In this document: piece after piece, positions 9,134-19,221 of the stretch
Layout of the letters: each line of letters opens with the position of its first letter
Position numbering within the stretch: position 1 is the first letter of the stretch
IMG/VR virus record: IMGVR_UViG_3300033273_000623
Location: 1-24,764 of that record
Source of the DNA: a virus
Strand: one strand, 5' to 3'
DNA: 24,764 nt
Position numbers and translations under genes: made by a program
The notes under the pieces: generated by a model
Told to the model about the DNA's origin: nothing
Seen by the model: only the letters and a program-made list of their open reading frames with translations
Database searches by the model: none

Positions 9134-9984
9134 GGATTAACGTATTCATACCAGTTTATTGGGTTATTTTCACTTCCAATTATTTGATCTTGGTCATTAA
9201 AGACTGAGTATTTCAATGATTGAAAATCCATCTGTATTTTATGATAAAAATAATCTTCTTTTTTGAAATTAAATTTCGTAGATATTATCGATTGAGGTGA
9301 AGTTATAAACCGTATAAACTCCCCAACTTTAGCATTAAAAAATTTTACCGACATATAAAAAGTATTTGACGGTATTAAGGATAAGTCTTCGGTAAAGTAT
9401 ATATAAAAACCTTCTTTGTCCCCAACATAATCCAATTTGAAATCAGGAATACGAATTTTTACATTATTAGGTACCAATTCTGTACCAATATTTCTAACTA
9501 AATTATCCCCTTGTTGTGTTGGTATTATAACAGTAAAGTAATTTTTTTGTTCCGAAGTATTTTTACTATCGTAAAAATCTAATTTGAAAAAACTTCTCTT
9601 AAATGAGTTAGCCCCAAAATATATCTCCTTATCTGTAAACGACTGACCCGTAAAATCAGGATTTGTTGTTGAATTATAATCATTAATCCAAAGATCAGAA
9701 TCACTAAATGATGTATTTGATATATTTTGACTATAATTAAAAAAATAAAACTTATAATTTATTAATGATTTAGGAGGATCACCAATTGAATTATGTGAAA
9801 ACTTTAGTGTTTCAAAATTTTTGATCGGATTTATAACTTTATCTATTACATCATCTTCAAAGATTTTGATCAAATCCTCCTGTCCATTCAAATCAAAATC
9901 AATTTTCACTGGAATATTAATTTGTTGATCTATATCTGATATGGTTAGTCGATATTTATTCACAATTATCAGTATTTGGCGCAA
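9130..9984 (-). CDS. Unknown baseplate-region protein, 284 aa
   Basis: I do not recognise this protein. It is rich in Phe, Tyr, Asn, Ile and Lys, reads as mainly beta-strand with repeated aromatic motifs (for example YKFYFFNYSQ, FYMSVKFFNA), and has no signal peptide, membrane helix or catalytic motif. The start is uncertain: ATG 9984 gives a 29-base overlap with the 569-aa gene, while an in-frame GTG at 9961-9963 (VNKYRLTISD) cuts this to 8 bases. No ribosome-binding motif decides between them. The 3' end overlaps the next gene by 4 bases (ATGA). Its place within the tail operon suggests a virion component. Confidence 0.75.
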   Translation of the reverse strand: MRQILIIVNKYRLTISDIDQQINIPVKIDFDLNGQEDLIKIFEDDVIDKVINPIKNFETLKFSHNSIGDPPKSLINYKFYFFNYSQNISNTSFSDSDLWINDYNSTTNPDFTGQSFTDKEIYFGANSFKRSFFKLDFYDSKNTSEQKNYFTVIIPTQQGDNLVRNIGTELVPNNVKIRIPDFKLDYVGDKEGFYIYFTEDLSLIPSNTFYMSVKFFNAKVGEFIRFITSPQSIISTKFNFKKEDYFYHKIQMDFQSLKYSVFNDQDQIIGSENNPINWYEYVNP

Positions 9985-11665
9985 TGATTATATCTGTAAA
10001 TAGATTTAAGTTTTTAAATAATGGTGCCTGTAAAAACAGAATCTCTTTAAATGGGTAGTGTGACCCATTTAAAAATGGAAAATCAACTCCATTACCATTT
10101 TCATCTATGAATCCATAATCATATAAATCTCTCCATCTCCATTGTTGATCATAGTCTGAAAAAAATGCATAGTCTGGAAATAGGTCTATTTTATCTTTGT
10201 CCCCAAACTCAACTGAATCTGAGTATTCTTTTATTTTTACTTCGTGATGAGGTTTATAACTGTAACCATTAGGTAAATTAGGATTTTCATCAGAACCATC
10301 ATTAAAGTTGTTTAAATTAAAACTTATCTTGTGGTTTATTGTTGAAAGAACATTTTCTTTTTGATCGTATTCATTCCATTCACATATATCACCTTTAAGT
10401 TCCGTACCAATTTCCAACTCCCTCGTGAAATAAAAATCTCTACTATTAATAGTATAATGATTGTTGGGTAAGTTATCTCTATTATGTGGATTCAATTTAG
10501 ACCACCACCCATCAATTTGATCGTTAGAAAAATTCATGTCCCATCCGACTTCAATACTTGTTGTATTTCCTGCAGGTACAGCATTATTAAACCAACCAAC
10601 ATATCCATTTTTTACAATTGTTATAAATAGACTACTTACAGGTCTTTTATTATTATCTCTTAATTTACTTATATCGAAATCTTTGTTAAATGTTAAACTA
10701 TATGTCTGATTATTCTCCTTAATCGCCATACGTTCAACATTATTAGGTGTAAGTGCTGAATATTGTATTTTTTTTTCTTGAAAAAATGGATTTTGTTCAT
10801 ACGCAAGTTTTACGATGTCAACATCTTTACTATTTGACAAAATTTTATGTTTCCTACAGTAGTATTCTGATTTTGTCTCTTCGGGATTATTTATATCAAT
10901 TATTCTTTTAAAATTACCTATTGTATTTTCAAAAAATTGTTGGTAACCAAAATTATATATTGTAAATACTTTTTTATCATTCCCATAACTATTATCACCT
11001 AAACTATAAACTTCGAAGATTGTCCTGCCATCGATTGGTTGTGTTAGTTCTATAGAATTACCAATTTGTAAATTGTGTTCATAAGCACAGTAAAAATAAA
11101 TTAAGTTTTTTCCTCTACTTTTTTTATTCTTTATAATAAATGGAATCCCATCAGATACAACATATTGATTTACAATATTAGTGTCTTCATCTTCAAATTG
11201 TAATTCTTGATCATAGTCGTTTTCAAAGGGGTAACTCAAATAAACTCTCCAATTATAAGTGGAAGCACTTTCTGAATTGTAGGGTATATGACCTTCAGGT
11301 ACTCTAGTTCTTACAAATGTAAATTCATCTGCGGGGGGATACCCCTTGAACGGTGAACCATTCTGTACCGTGGTCTCTGGATTTACATAAAATAGATTGT
11401 TTAAGAATGGTTCATATCCCGAAGTTCCTACAATATCATTTTCGAAAATATTTGTAATTTTACCAGATACTCTTATTTTATTACTTATCTGACGTTCTTT
11501 ATCAAATCTTTCAGCCAGATTTAATATGGTAGTACGATCTTTTTCAACATAATTTTTTTGTTCACCTTTCAATTCAATGTCTAACGATAAATCATTATCT
11601 GTAGACCCTGCAAATCTTTCGGAACCTTTTACAATTCTAATACTATCTGTCTTTAAATTACTCAT
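9956..11665 (-). CDS. Unknown baseplate-region structural protein, 569 aa
   Basis: Family not recognised. The N-terminal about 75 residues are charged (KTDSIRIVKGSERF; VEKDRTTILNLAERFDKERQ), followed by a long beta-rich, aromatic region with several Trp-containing motifs (VGWFNNAVPAG, IDGWWSKLNPHNRDN, YDQQWRWRDLYDYGF). The C-terminal part ends in Asp/Asn-rich sequence. There is no membrane segment or enzymatic motif. The start is ATG 11663-11665 in an ATGA overlap with the stop of the 1883-aa gene, so its translation is probably coupled to it. By position after gp25 and gp6 it could occupy the slot of a T4 wedge protein such as gp8 or gp10, but I see no sequence similarity to either and do not assign it. 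Confidence 0.8.
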   Translation of the reverse strand: MSNLKTDSIRIVKGSERFAGSTDNDLSLDIELKGEQKNYVEKDRTTILNLAERFDKERQISNKIRVSGKITNIFENDIVGTSGYEPFLNNLFYVNPETTVQNGSPFKGYPPADEFTFVRTRVPEGHIPYNSESASTYNWRVYLSYPFENDYDQELQFEDEDTNIVNQYVVSDGIPFIIKNKKSRGKNLIYFYCAYEHNLQIGNSIELTQPIDGRTIFEVYSLGDNSYGNDKKVFTIYNFGYQQFFENTIGNFKRIIDINNPEETKSEYYCRKHKILSNSKDVDIVKLAYEQNPFFQEKKIQYSALTPNNVERMAIKENNQTYSLTFNKDFDISKLRDNNKRPVSSLFITIVKNGYVGWFNNAVPAGNTTSIEVGWDMNFSNDQIDGWWSKLNPHNRDNLPNNHYTINSRDFYFTRELEIGTELKGDICEWNEYDQKENVLSTINHKISFNLNNFNDGSDENPNLPNGYSYKPHHEVKIKEYSDSVEFGDKDKIDLFPDYAFFSDYDQQWRWRDLYDYGFIDENGNGVDFPFLNGSHYPFKEILFLQAPLFKNLNLFTDIIIAPNTDNCE

Positions 11666-14600
11666 GTCTCTAAAAATAAGTACTTACTTAAAAATTTATT
11701 CAAAGCAGATTTACCCTTTTGTAATCCAAAGTAAAAATGATAAGGTGACCCAACTTTTATTGAATGTGTTGTCCCAGGGAATGCATCTAATTCAGGATCA
11801 TTTACACTAGCATTATATAAATAACCATAAGCAGGTCCACTAGTTGGTACCGCGTATCCTGAACTATCTAAGGGTGAATTTTGATAATTCATAGAATATA
11901 TATCTTGAGTGTTCCAATTATTTTCACTATCAACACCAAATAGACCAGCATTTGGTTCTATAAACCACCTATAATAAGGAACTATTTGTGAACTAGTATA
12001 TCCAAAATAATTAGTTGGTGAACTTATCTCATCAGTACCGAAAGTAGAAATTCCTGGATTAACTTCTCTTCTATCTATTAAATCAGAGTCGAACCAAATA
12101 CCGAATCTATTTTCTAAAACGGTAACACTATCTAAGTAATTTCCCGCTAAATACGGAACAACACCAAATTCAGAATTAATACTGAACATTTGTGCACAAT
12201 CACCATCTACTCTATCCTCCTGGAAACCTGCTCCTTCATCACGAGAAAAAAGTCCTTTTACTGAAGCGTCTCCCGCACTTAATAAATTTTCTAAGAAATT
12301 TGCATTTACCAATCTACTTATCAAAAATAAATTAATTATATCCGCCGTACTCTCGTAGGACGTACTTTGTAATTTATCTAACACGAAAGATTCATATTCT
12401 GCAGAATTTATTACTTCTTTTAGTAATTGTTCTCTAGGACCTAGATCCATTATCGTAGTTGGAAACCATATATTCTTTTTATTTGCACCTTTATAACTCT
12501 GAGAAGGTGTTTGACCTATGAAGTTATTATTGTAATATGGTGTGGATCTATAGAAGAATGAATTACTTTGTGTATTAAAGTAAAGTGGTCCATCATCTGA
12601 ATTACTACCACAATATTTGTAAGAAATATTAGTATCCGTAATCTCCATCGTAATTGATGATATTATATTCGAATTTGTTGGTATTAATTTAAAATATACG
12701 TCATAATTACTGTTAAATTGGAAAGACGTTATATCATCTCCAATTTCTTCATCATTTAAAAATAAAGTATATGAACTTACATTTTCTGTTTCCAATATAG
12801 TGACATACCCATTGAAGTTAAAAGTATATATATTAGTAGAGTCACTACTAGCATTTTGAAATAATTCCTGTGTGGTAGAACTCTCAATTCCGAAAATTGT
12901 CTTTTTTTGAAATGAAGGAAAATATAATGTACCATTTATCCAATTATTTTGAAAAACATGACTTAATACTCCTCTACACATTGCAAACATCAGTCTAAAT
13001 CTAGCTTTATATTCAAAAAATAATTGGAAGTCTTTTCCTAATGTTCTCAGATATCTTACTCTAACAAATCTATAACATCCATTTTTAGTTCTTGACTCCA
13101 AATCTATAAATTTTTTAGTACCTTCATCCTCAACACAAGGAGATACGACCCCAAATTCTTCTCCCTCACCTTGATAACATTTGATCGATGTCATACCTTC
13201 ACATGTAAATGAGTTTTGTAATGATTGTAATTGACTCGGGAATTCATCTATATTATCATCCAAATTACCTGTGGTATCACTCTGAGTGGTTCCTAAATTA
13301 CCTCCAGTAATCTCTGTAATGTTTCCAAAGTCGTCGTATTTATAAGCTCGGAAATTTGGATTCATATGTAATGCAAATCTTTGATCAACTTGTAAAGTAC
13401 CATCAAAACCTAAACTAATAGAGTCTGATGTCGGGAGTCGATCAGTTCTGAATACTGTAATACCATATAAAGTAGTGTGTGGTATAGAATTATTATTTCT
13501 ATAATACGAAGGTGAAATAGTTGCAACATCTGATCTATCGATACATCTACCCCAATTATCACAGTCACTACCAGTATTAGAGTTTCTTTTTGCGTACTGG
13601 AAACTACATCCCTCAACACGTCCTTCGTATTTTCCTAAATTACCATTAGCACCATCAGAATTACTAGCCTGTATTCCACCTATCCTATTTACACAACCAT
13701 CACTATTCGGTTCTAATGCACTGTTATATCCATTTATGTGTACCGCTAGATTCTGTAAAGATAAATTACCGATTTGTTCGATTATACTATTACCATTAGT
13801 AAAACTACTATATGTAGAGAATCTATATGACATTGTAGATGCAATATCTTTAGATAATGAAGCATAATGTGTATACCCAGTTGTCTCAAACCTTTTACCA
13901 TATGAGTTTGGATCGTTTGGATCTTGAAAACCCATATAAAAACTAAACGGTCTATGGAAACAACTGTACCCAGCAACACTTGGGTCATTCATAGTTGATA
14001 AAAAATCTGCACCAGCATTATTTGATTCCCAGTACCCATCTACGTTATTGGAAGGAATCCATTTATATATCGCGTTTGGTGATTTGTGGTCATAAATTGC
14101 TTGTGTGTTTTGTCCACCATTTGGCTGTATAGGTATGTTCATAAAAAACTCACCTTCAACTACACATCCAGGATAATTTACAAGGTTTCTTCCAAATAAT
14201 TTACCCAATTCAAATCTCATTTTTTGTCTAGGTCCGTGGGGATCAACTCCACGAGTCATTATATATATTTTTTGGTCTTTGAAATTAGGGAATTGCTCCC
14301 AGTTAAATTTAGTAATCCAATTTTCTTCACCTTGTTGTTGACTAAATATATCTGATGAGTTTTCACAAGGATCTAAGTTTGGACTAACAGTATTGAATGT
14401 ATTACAAATAACCCTTTGTTTAGAGTACATTAAATGATGATAAATAATACTGTTGTGTTTTAAATCACCTACTTTTTGTCCTCCACCTGCATTTGTTCCC
14501 CAAACAAGCCCACCACTAGAATATGGAACAATTTCGTCATCAGGTACAATCAAATTATCATTTTCGTCTATTGTAGTTTGAAAGTGTGCCAAAAATTCAT

Positions 14601-17313
14601 TAACAGTCATACCTGTTACCACTTGGAAATACTCTACACCAGCGGTATACTTGTAGTCAGTCGTTGAAGCAGTATTGAAATACTGGATTTGAGATGTTTT
14701 AACTAAATCCTCACCATTTGTTGGTGTATAAAATGGATTCATCCACTTTACTTCTTTTGTTATGGTACTAGTGGTACTATAGTCTGTAAGACCAGTAATA
14801 CCTCTCCTTCCAAATCCATTGTCACTTCCGACAGTACCACCAGTATAATACTCGAGGTTTGGATCATCTTGTGCAGCACTTTCGGGATCATTGAATGATA
14901 TCAAATCTCCACTTTCCCAATTTACTGAAGGATCTGCTAAAACGACTAATGGCATATCCCACCAAGGTTCATTAGTACCTGTACCACCCCCACCAATTGA
15001 TACTGGACCACCACCTGAACTGAATTGGTTGTTATTCAATCTACACTTGATACCTAAGAACCTATTCGACGCATCTACCGTATATCCTAACCCAACAGCA
15101 CTTACATTCTCTGGTGCAAAATATCTTGCCCTTTGATTCATGAGATTTAACACTTGAGGGAACGTAGGGTTTGGTGATACCAACCAAAACTTTTTTAGAA
15201 CCACACAACCTTCTTGCCCTTCCCAGTATTCCCACTTCCTTCTTGGATACACTGGTGACATAAACCACCTAGCAAATGAAGCGTCCAAACCTAAATTAGC
15301 ATTAGGTGATATGTCATTTGTGATTGCGTTACCTGCAAATGCCATCATTCTACCCTGGAAATTTTCATCATTTGATGGGTCATAGTTTGGATAATTACCA
15401 CCTTCTCCACAATCAACTGGATCATATTGTTGATAAACGTTTACATCAGATAGTGAGCTAACATTTTGAAGTTGGGCTAATTCTATTTGCGCCTCTTGAT
15501 ATTCAGGCGAATCCGTATCTGCTGGTAACGCTTCGTTAGAACAATTACATGTTTCACAATCAGGATATGGTAACATTGGTAATCCTAGATTCGAAAAAGG
15601 ATTCTCGTCACCTAGTAATGGTTTTTCTTCACAGATATCAGGATTATTTTCTTTTATGAACGCAAATGGGTACCAATTAATAATTTTAATACCACTAATT
15701 TTACACAATATTCGTCTAACAGCATTTAAGAAAACCCTTATCGCGTTTATAATAATCCTTATTATAGGCCAGAACCAAGCCAAAAAGTGAACTATTGGTA
15801 AAATCACAAATACTTGTGGTGTAAATAAAAACATCATTATACTGAACACAAAAAATAAAAAATCAAAGTTTCTAACCCCGTCATTAACAGGTAATTTATT
15901 GATATTACTCTCACATTCACGATCGTCTATTTCTTTAATACCTAAATGTCTTGCACGGTTTCTACCGAACTTGAACCTATCAATATGAGATGATACAGTA
16001 TATACTTTATTATATTTAAACTCATAGAATGAGTCTTGACATGTTATTGCAGCGTTTTTATCAAAATAATCATCCCAATCTAAAGAAAATGAATAAGATT
16101 GATTCATTGTAAAATCATTAGGTCTTGATCCTGATAATAACCAATGTTCTTTAATGTTAGGGATCAAATAATTAGCCCTTAAGATATTCTTTTTCAACCC
16201 GGCCTCACTCTGCCACTTTATTTTAAATCTGTATTTACCTTTTGTCGGTATACCGACCGTAGGATCGTTAGAAATTATTGTTTCACCAAATTCATTAGTG
16301 GCCAAATAATCTAAATTCATAGGTAAATCAACCATCCAAGTACCATCATCATCAATTAGATTACCATTATTTTCTAACCTATATTCTTCAAGGATAGGGT
16401 CACCATTATTGTCTGAATCGATAGTTTGTCTTATAGATAGAATTTGACCTGGTGCAGTCTCTAGTGTACACAAATTACCAGTATTAGGTTTCGGTTTACA
16501 GTTTGATTTCAAAAAGTCTCTTTCACTGGAACTGAAAAATGAACCCATGAAAATCGCTGTTGGCTGAATTTCAACACCTAATTCTCTTAGATCGAAGTCA
16601 ACTCTTGTAATACCTACGTCACAATTTTCACTATCACCCCAGAAAGACGCAACATCTACATCAACAACATCATGAATTATCTGAGGTAATGAATCAATGT
16701 TTTCTGACCTTTTAAAAAATTGTCCATCAAATTGTGTCTCTACACCCATACCCATTCTAACCAAATCAGTTGGTCTTAACGAGAATTGACCTATATTCGA
16801 TAGGTCTAAATCTAACACAACTTTTTGTTGACCTAGGGGTACACCAACAATCATAAAATCTCCAGAATCATTTGTTTTTACTGTAAACTTATAATAGTTT
16901 TCATAAACATGTAATACTTCACTTCTAGTCAAAACATCATTTCTAGAAGGAAACGTTCCTGTAGGATTGTGTGCGTAATTTTCTTGTGTATAAGGTAATA
17001 GGTTATACCTAAAACCATCCTCATTTTTATCAGATGGTCTTTTGTATGGGTAAAGTGTAGAGATGACTGGATCATTTTCATCAATACTATTCAAAGGTAT
17101 AAAAACCGAGACATTCGCATTAGGAATACCAAAACCTCCGTTAGCAATAACCCTTCCGGTGACTATACCGTAATCAGCACAAAAACGATCATAAACATCT
17201 TCTTGTCTAATTTTTAAAGATAGAATTTCTAAAAAATCAAAATCCTGATCTATTTTTACATTCAAATTTCTATCTTCACCAATTTTTGTCCTAATACGTA
17301 TATTTTTGGGCAT
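11662..17313 (-). CDS. Giant baseplate-region protein, 1883 aa, with carboxypeptidase-regulatory-like domain and hydrophobic segment
   Basis: One open frame of 1883 codons directly after gp6. Residues about 48-172 look like a carboxypeptidase-D regulatory-like beta-sandwich: GIVTGRVIANGGFGIPNANV (49-68) and later DSGDFMIVGVPLGQQKVVLD (149-168), the fold often found at the N-terminus of Bacteroidota surface and transport proteins. Residues about 483-537 form a strongly hydrophobic stretch containing FLFFVFSIMMFLF and later HFLAWFWPII, followed by a basic amphipathic part (RVFLNAVRRILCKI) and a Cys cluster (PDCETCNCSN near 585-592). The rest is Asn/Ser/aromatic-rich with scattered Cys and Trp and no motif I can name. 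In T4 order the gene after gp6 is gp7 (1032 aa), so a wedge role is plausible, but similarity to gp7 is not visible. It starts at ATG 17313 with no SD and overlaps the next gene by ATGA. Confidence 0.82.
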   Translation of the reverse strand: MPKNIRIRTKIGEDRNLNVKIDQDFDFLEILSLKIRQEDVYDRFCADYGIVTGRVIANGGFGIPNANVSVFIPLNSIDENDPVISTLYPYKRPSDKNEDGFRYNLLPYTQENYAHNPTGTFPSRNDVLTRSEVLHVYENYYKFTVKTNDSGDFMIVGVPLGQQKVVLDLDLSNIGQFSLRPTDLVRMGMGVETQFDGQFFKRSENIDSLPQIIHDVVDVDVASFWGDSENCDVGITRVDFDLRELGVEIQPTAIFMGSFFSSSERDFLKSNCKPKPNTGNLCTLETAPGQILSIRQTIDSDNNGDPILEEYRLENNGNLIDDDGTWMVDLPMNLDYLATNEFGETIISNDPTVGIPTKGKYRFKIKWQSEAGLKKNILRANYLIPNIKEHWLLSGSRPNDFTMNQSYSFSLDWDDYFDKNAAITCQDSFYEFKYNKVYTVSSHIDRFKFGRNRARHLGIKEIDDRECESNINKLPVNDGVRNFDFLFFVFSIMMFLFTPQVFVILPIVHFLAWFWPIIRIIINAIRVFLNAVRRILCKISGIKIINWYPFAFIKENNPDICEEKPLLGDENPFSNLGLPMLPYPDCETCNCSNEALPADTDSPEYQEAQIELAQLQNVSSLSDVNVYQQYDPVDCGEGGNYPNYDPSNDENFQGRMMAFAGNAITNDISPNANLGLDASFARWFMSPVYPRRKWEYWEGQEGCVVLKKFWLVSPNPTFPQVLNLMNQRARYFAPENVSAVGLGYTVDASNRFLGIKCRLNNNQFSSGGGPVSIGGGGTGTNEPWWDMPLVVLADPSVNWESGDLISFNDPESAAQDDPNLEYYTGGTVGSDNGFGRRGITGLTDYSTTSTITKEVKWMNPFYTPTNGEDLVKTSQIQYFNTASTTDYKYTAGVEYFQVVTGMTVNEFLAHFQTTIDENDNLIVPDDEIVPYSSGGLVWGTNAGGGQKVGDLKHNSIIYHHLMYSKQRVICNTFNTVSPNLDPCENSSDIFSQQQGEENWITKFNWEQFPNFKDQKIYIMTRGVDPHGPRQKMRFELGKLFGRNLVNYPGCVVEGEFFMNIPIQPNGGQNTQAIYDHKSPNAIYKWIPSNNVDGYWESNNAGADFLSTMNDPSVAGYSCFHRPFSFYMGFQDPNDPNSYGKRFETTGYTHYASLSKDIASTMSYRFSTYSSFTNGNSIIEQIGNLSLQNLAVHINGYNSALEPNSDGCVNRIGGIQASNSDGANGNLGKYEGRVEGCSFQYAKRNSNTGSDCDNWGRCIDRSDVATISPSYYRNNNSIPHTTLYGITVFRTDRLPTSDSISLGFDGTLQVDQRFALHMNPNFRAYKYDDFGNITEITGGNLGTTQSDTTGNLDDNIDEFPSQLQSLQNSFTCEGMTSIKCYQGEGEEFGVVSPCVEDEGTKKFIDLESRTKNGCYRFVRVRYLRTLGKDFQLFFEYKARFRLMFAMCRGVLSHVFQNNWINGTLYFPSFQKKTIFGIESSTTQELFQNASSDSTNIYTFNFNGYVTILETENVSSYTLFLNDEEIGDDITSFQFNSNYDVYFKLIPTNSNIISSITMEITDTNISYKYCGSNSDDGPLYFNTQSNSFFYRSTPYYNNNFIGQTPSQSYKGANKKNIWFPTTIMDLGPREQLLKEVINSAEYESFVLDKLQSTSYESTADIINLFLISRLVNANFLENLLSAGDASVKGLFSRDEGAGFQEDRVDGDCAQMFSINSEFGVVPYLAGNYLDSVTVLENRFGIWFDSDLIDRREVNPGISTFGTDEISSPTNYFGYTSSQIVPYYRWFIEPNAGLFGVDSENNWNTQDIYSMNYQNSPLDSSGYAVPTSGPAYGYLYNASVNDPELDAFPGTTHSIKVGSPYHFYFGLQKGKSALNKFLSKYLFLET

Positions 17314-17373
17314 TACAATCTTTTAAAATAAATAGTTATTTAAGATAATTTTAATTATAATACCTTCAAAGTA

Positions 17374-17392
17374 TACAATTAGGTAAATTGTA
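17374..17392. repeat. Small inverted repeat at the gp6 stop and 65-bp gap
   Basis: tacaatt (17374-17380) and aattgta (17386-17392) form a perfect 7-bp inverted repeat around a 5-base loop, overlapping the stop codon of the gp6-like gene. There is no following U-run on the coding strand, so it is a poor intrinsic terminator; it may be a weak hairpin or chance. The rest of the 65-bp gap 17314-17378 is A/T-rich leader for the 1883-aa gene and shows nothing else clear. Confidence 0.25.
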
Positions 17393-19217
17393 CGTCTGTC
17401 AAGTTCTTAACTCTAACTTTTACGTCATTTTCTGGAAATCTAATTTGATAGATTTGATTTGGTTCAGCAAAAATAGTGTTGTCAATTAGTCTTATCTCTC
17501 TAGTTGTGTTGTCAACATATTGTTGTGATGTTTGTGATGACGAATATCTTCCACCAACTAAATTAAATATTTTTAAATCTGTGATGTTAACCACACCAGG
17601 TAAATCTTGTATTGTCCTTCTAAGATCTGATATATTAATATTTCTTCCTAATTCATTTGATGTTGGGGTAAAATACGTATTTGTAGTGTTTACTACGTTT
17701 GTAATTACGTCTCCTTGATTTTGTGCACTGTCTAGAACTATAGAATAATCAATTTCTAGGTCAATAACTTTAGCACTACTGACTGAAATATAGTCATTTA
17801 TCATTCTATAATTTGAAAGGTATCTAGCGATATTTTCTTTAAGTGTGTTCGAGACTGCCTCAGTTAAAGAACCTGTAGTATCATATGATAAGACTTGTAT
17901 ATTGATTTTATTGTCTATTTCAGTTATCGAAGCTTTAGCCGGTGCCCCGTACTTACTAGGCATTGTCTTTAATAAAGAATTGTAGTCATTTATAGTCACC
18001 GCTCTTTTTTGTGCTGCAAAATTATAAGTGACCATGTTCCTCACTTCTTCAGTGGTTGGTAAATCTCCACCACCGATTGCCGCTGTTACATTATTACATC
18101 TTAAACTACCTATAACTGTTTGATTGATATTTTGTGATGGACCTGTAACATTAAAATTGACGGTACCAATTTGATTAATAACATTAACTCCCACATTAGA
18201 TGTTTGACCACCACCTATTCTGTACCTCACAAAAAGTGTAGTATTAGCTTTAACAGTCAAACCTAATCCAATATTATTTTGATAATCTTGTATTCTCAAC
18301 GGTATACCTGTTCTTGCAAATTGAGCTAGCTGATCGTCAGGTGTTGTTGTACCACCACCAAAGGTCAGTTTACAAAAACCTAGTGGTGTAAATTCACTTA
18401 TAAATCTGTTTTCTGTCTCAATATATTGCCCAACTTTAATGCCAGGGTTATCAGATGATTTAGAAGGATCTTCAATAAAAACTTTGTCTTCAACCAATGC
18501 ATCAACTTCATACCATTTAGTTGGTGCGTTTACAAATTCTTCATAAGTTGGTGGAGTAGTAAAACTTGTACCATCTTTTTGAATCACGTCAGTTATAGAT
18601 AAAACATTTTTTTCAGGTAAAAAGAATTCAAAAAATGGTTTTACATCAGACGCGGTTATAACTCTTTTGAAGGTTTTAGTCACACCATTTACTACGACTT
18701 CTCTTTTAGTAATAGTGTAATTTATAAGTTTGTTGTTACTGTCAAAGTTAGGTATTTTCGTTCTATTAGGAAAACCTTTACTATTGTATTGTGATGCGAA
18801 ATTGATCTCATCTATATTTTCGAATATTTGACCCCCTCCAATAAATTGGGATCCTGGTTGTACAATTCCTAGATATCTTTCATCTTCAGAATCACCAAAT
18901 GCTGGTACTGTAACTGATACATCTACAATTGCAACTGATGGTCTATTACCTGGTATTTTCAATCCATATGTTCTAGCAATATTATATATTGAAGACTTTT
19001 GTTGGGCGTATTGTAAAACTGTTTCTTGAATACTTCTATCAATGTGATAGTGTAGATTATCTCCTATCGCAGCATTCAAATCTAAGAGTACTGAGAAGAC
19101 AGAAGCATCATTAAAATTGTTTATTAACTCAGGATAATATTGTTGTGTAAAATTAATTAAGTCTTGTCTTAAACCTTCAAAATCTCTTTCAGTATATGAT
19201 ATCTTTCTATTAGCCAT
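17379..19217 (-). CDS. Baseplate wedge protein gp6-like (baseplate J family), 612 aa
   Basis: Homologue of T4 gp6, the wedge subunit that forms the iris-like ring of the baseplate and transmits the sheath-contraction signal. The N-terminus (ISYTERDFEGLRQDLINF; then NDASVFSVLLDLNAAIGDN at about 36-54, and HYHIDRSIQET) is the typical gp6 opening that carries the helical dimerisation region. A later segment with TTEEVRNMVTYNFAAQKRAV followed by TINDYNSLL is the conserved core signature of baseplate J proteins. Length is close to T4 gp6 (660 aa). It starts 4 bases after the gp25-like stop, the same gp25-gp6 order as in T4 and many contractile systems, with an A-rich leader in place of an SD. The downstream partner expected in the wedge core (gp7/gpI type) may be the 979-aa protein. 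Confidence 0.92.
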   Translation of the reverse strand: MANRKISYTERDFEGLRQDLINFTQQYYPELINNFNDASVFSVLLDLNAAIGDNLHYHIDRSIQETVLQYAQQKSSIYNIARTYGLKIPGNRPSVAIVDVSVTVPAFGDSEDERYLGIVQPGSQFIGGGQIFENIDEINFASQYNSKGFPNRTKIPNFDSNNKLINYTITKREVVVNGVTKTFKRVITASDVKPFFEFFLPEKNVLSITDVIQKDGTSFTTPPTYEEFVNAPTKWYEVDALVEDKVFIEDPSKSSDNPGIKVGQYIETENRFISEFTPLGFCKLTFGGGTTTPDDQLAQFARTGIPLRIQDYQNNIGLGLTVKANTTLFVRYRIGGGQTSNVGVNVINQIGTVNFNVTGPSQNINQTVIGSLRCNNVTAAIGGGDLPTTEEVRNMVTYNFAAQKRAVTINDYNSLLKTMPSKYGAPAKASITEIDNKINIQVLSYDTTGSLTEAVSNTLKENIARYLSNYRMINDYISVSSAKVIDLEIDYSIVLDSAQNQGDVITNVVNTTNTYFTPTSNELGRNINISDLRRTIQDLPGVVNITDLKIFNLVGGRYSSSQTSQQYVDNTTREIRLIDNTIFAEPNQIYQIRFPENDVKVRVKNLTDVQFT

Positions 19218-19221
19218 TTTT

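Noticed and set aside
13410-15268. Several short open frames (60-81 aa) on both strands within the 1883-aa gene
   Set aside because: All overlap the long frame, have no leader or conserved motif, and are expected by chance in a gene this long.
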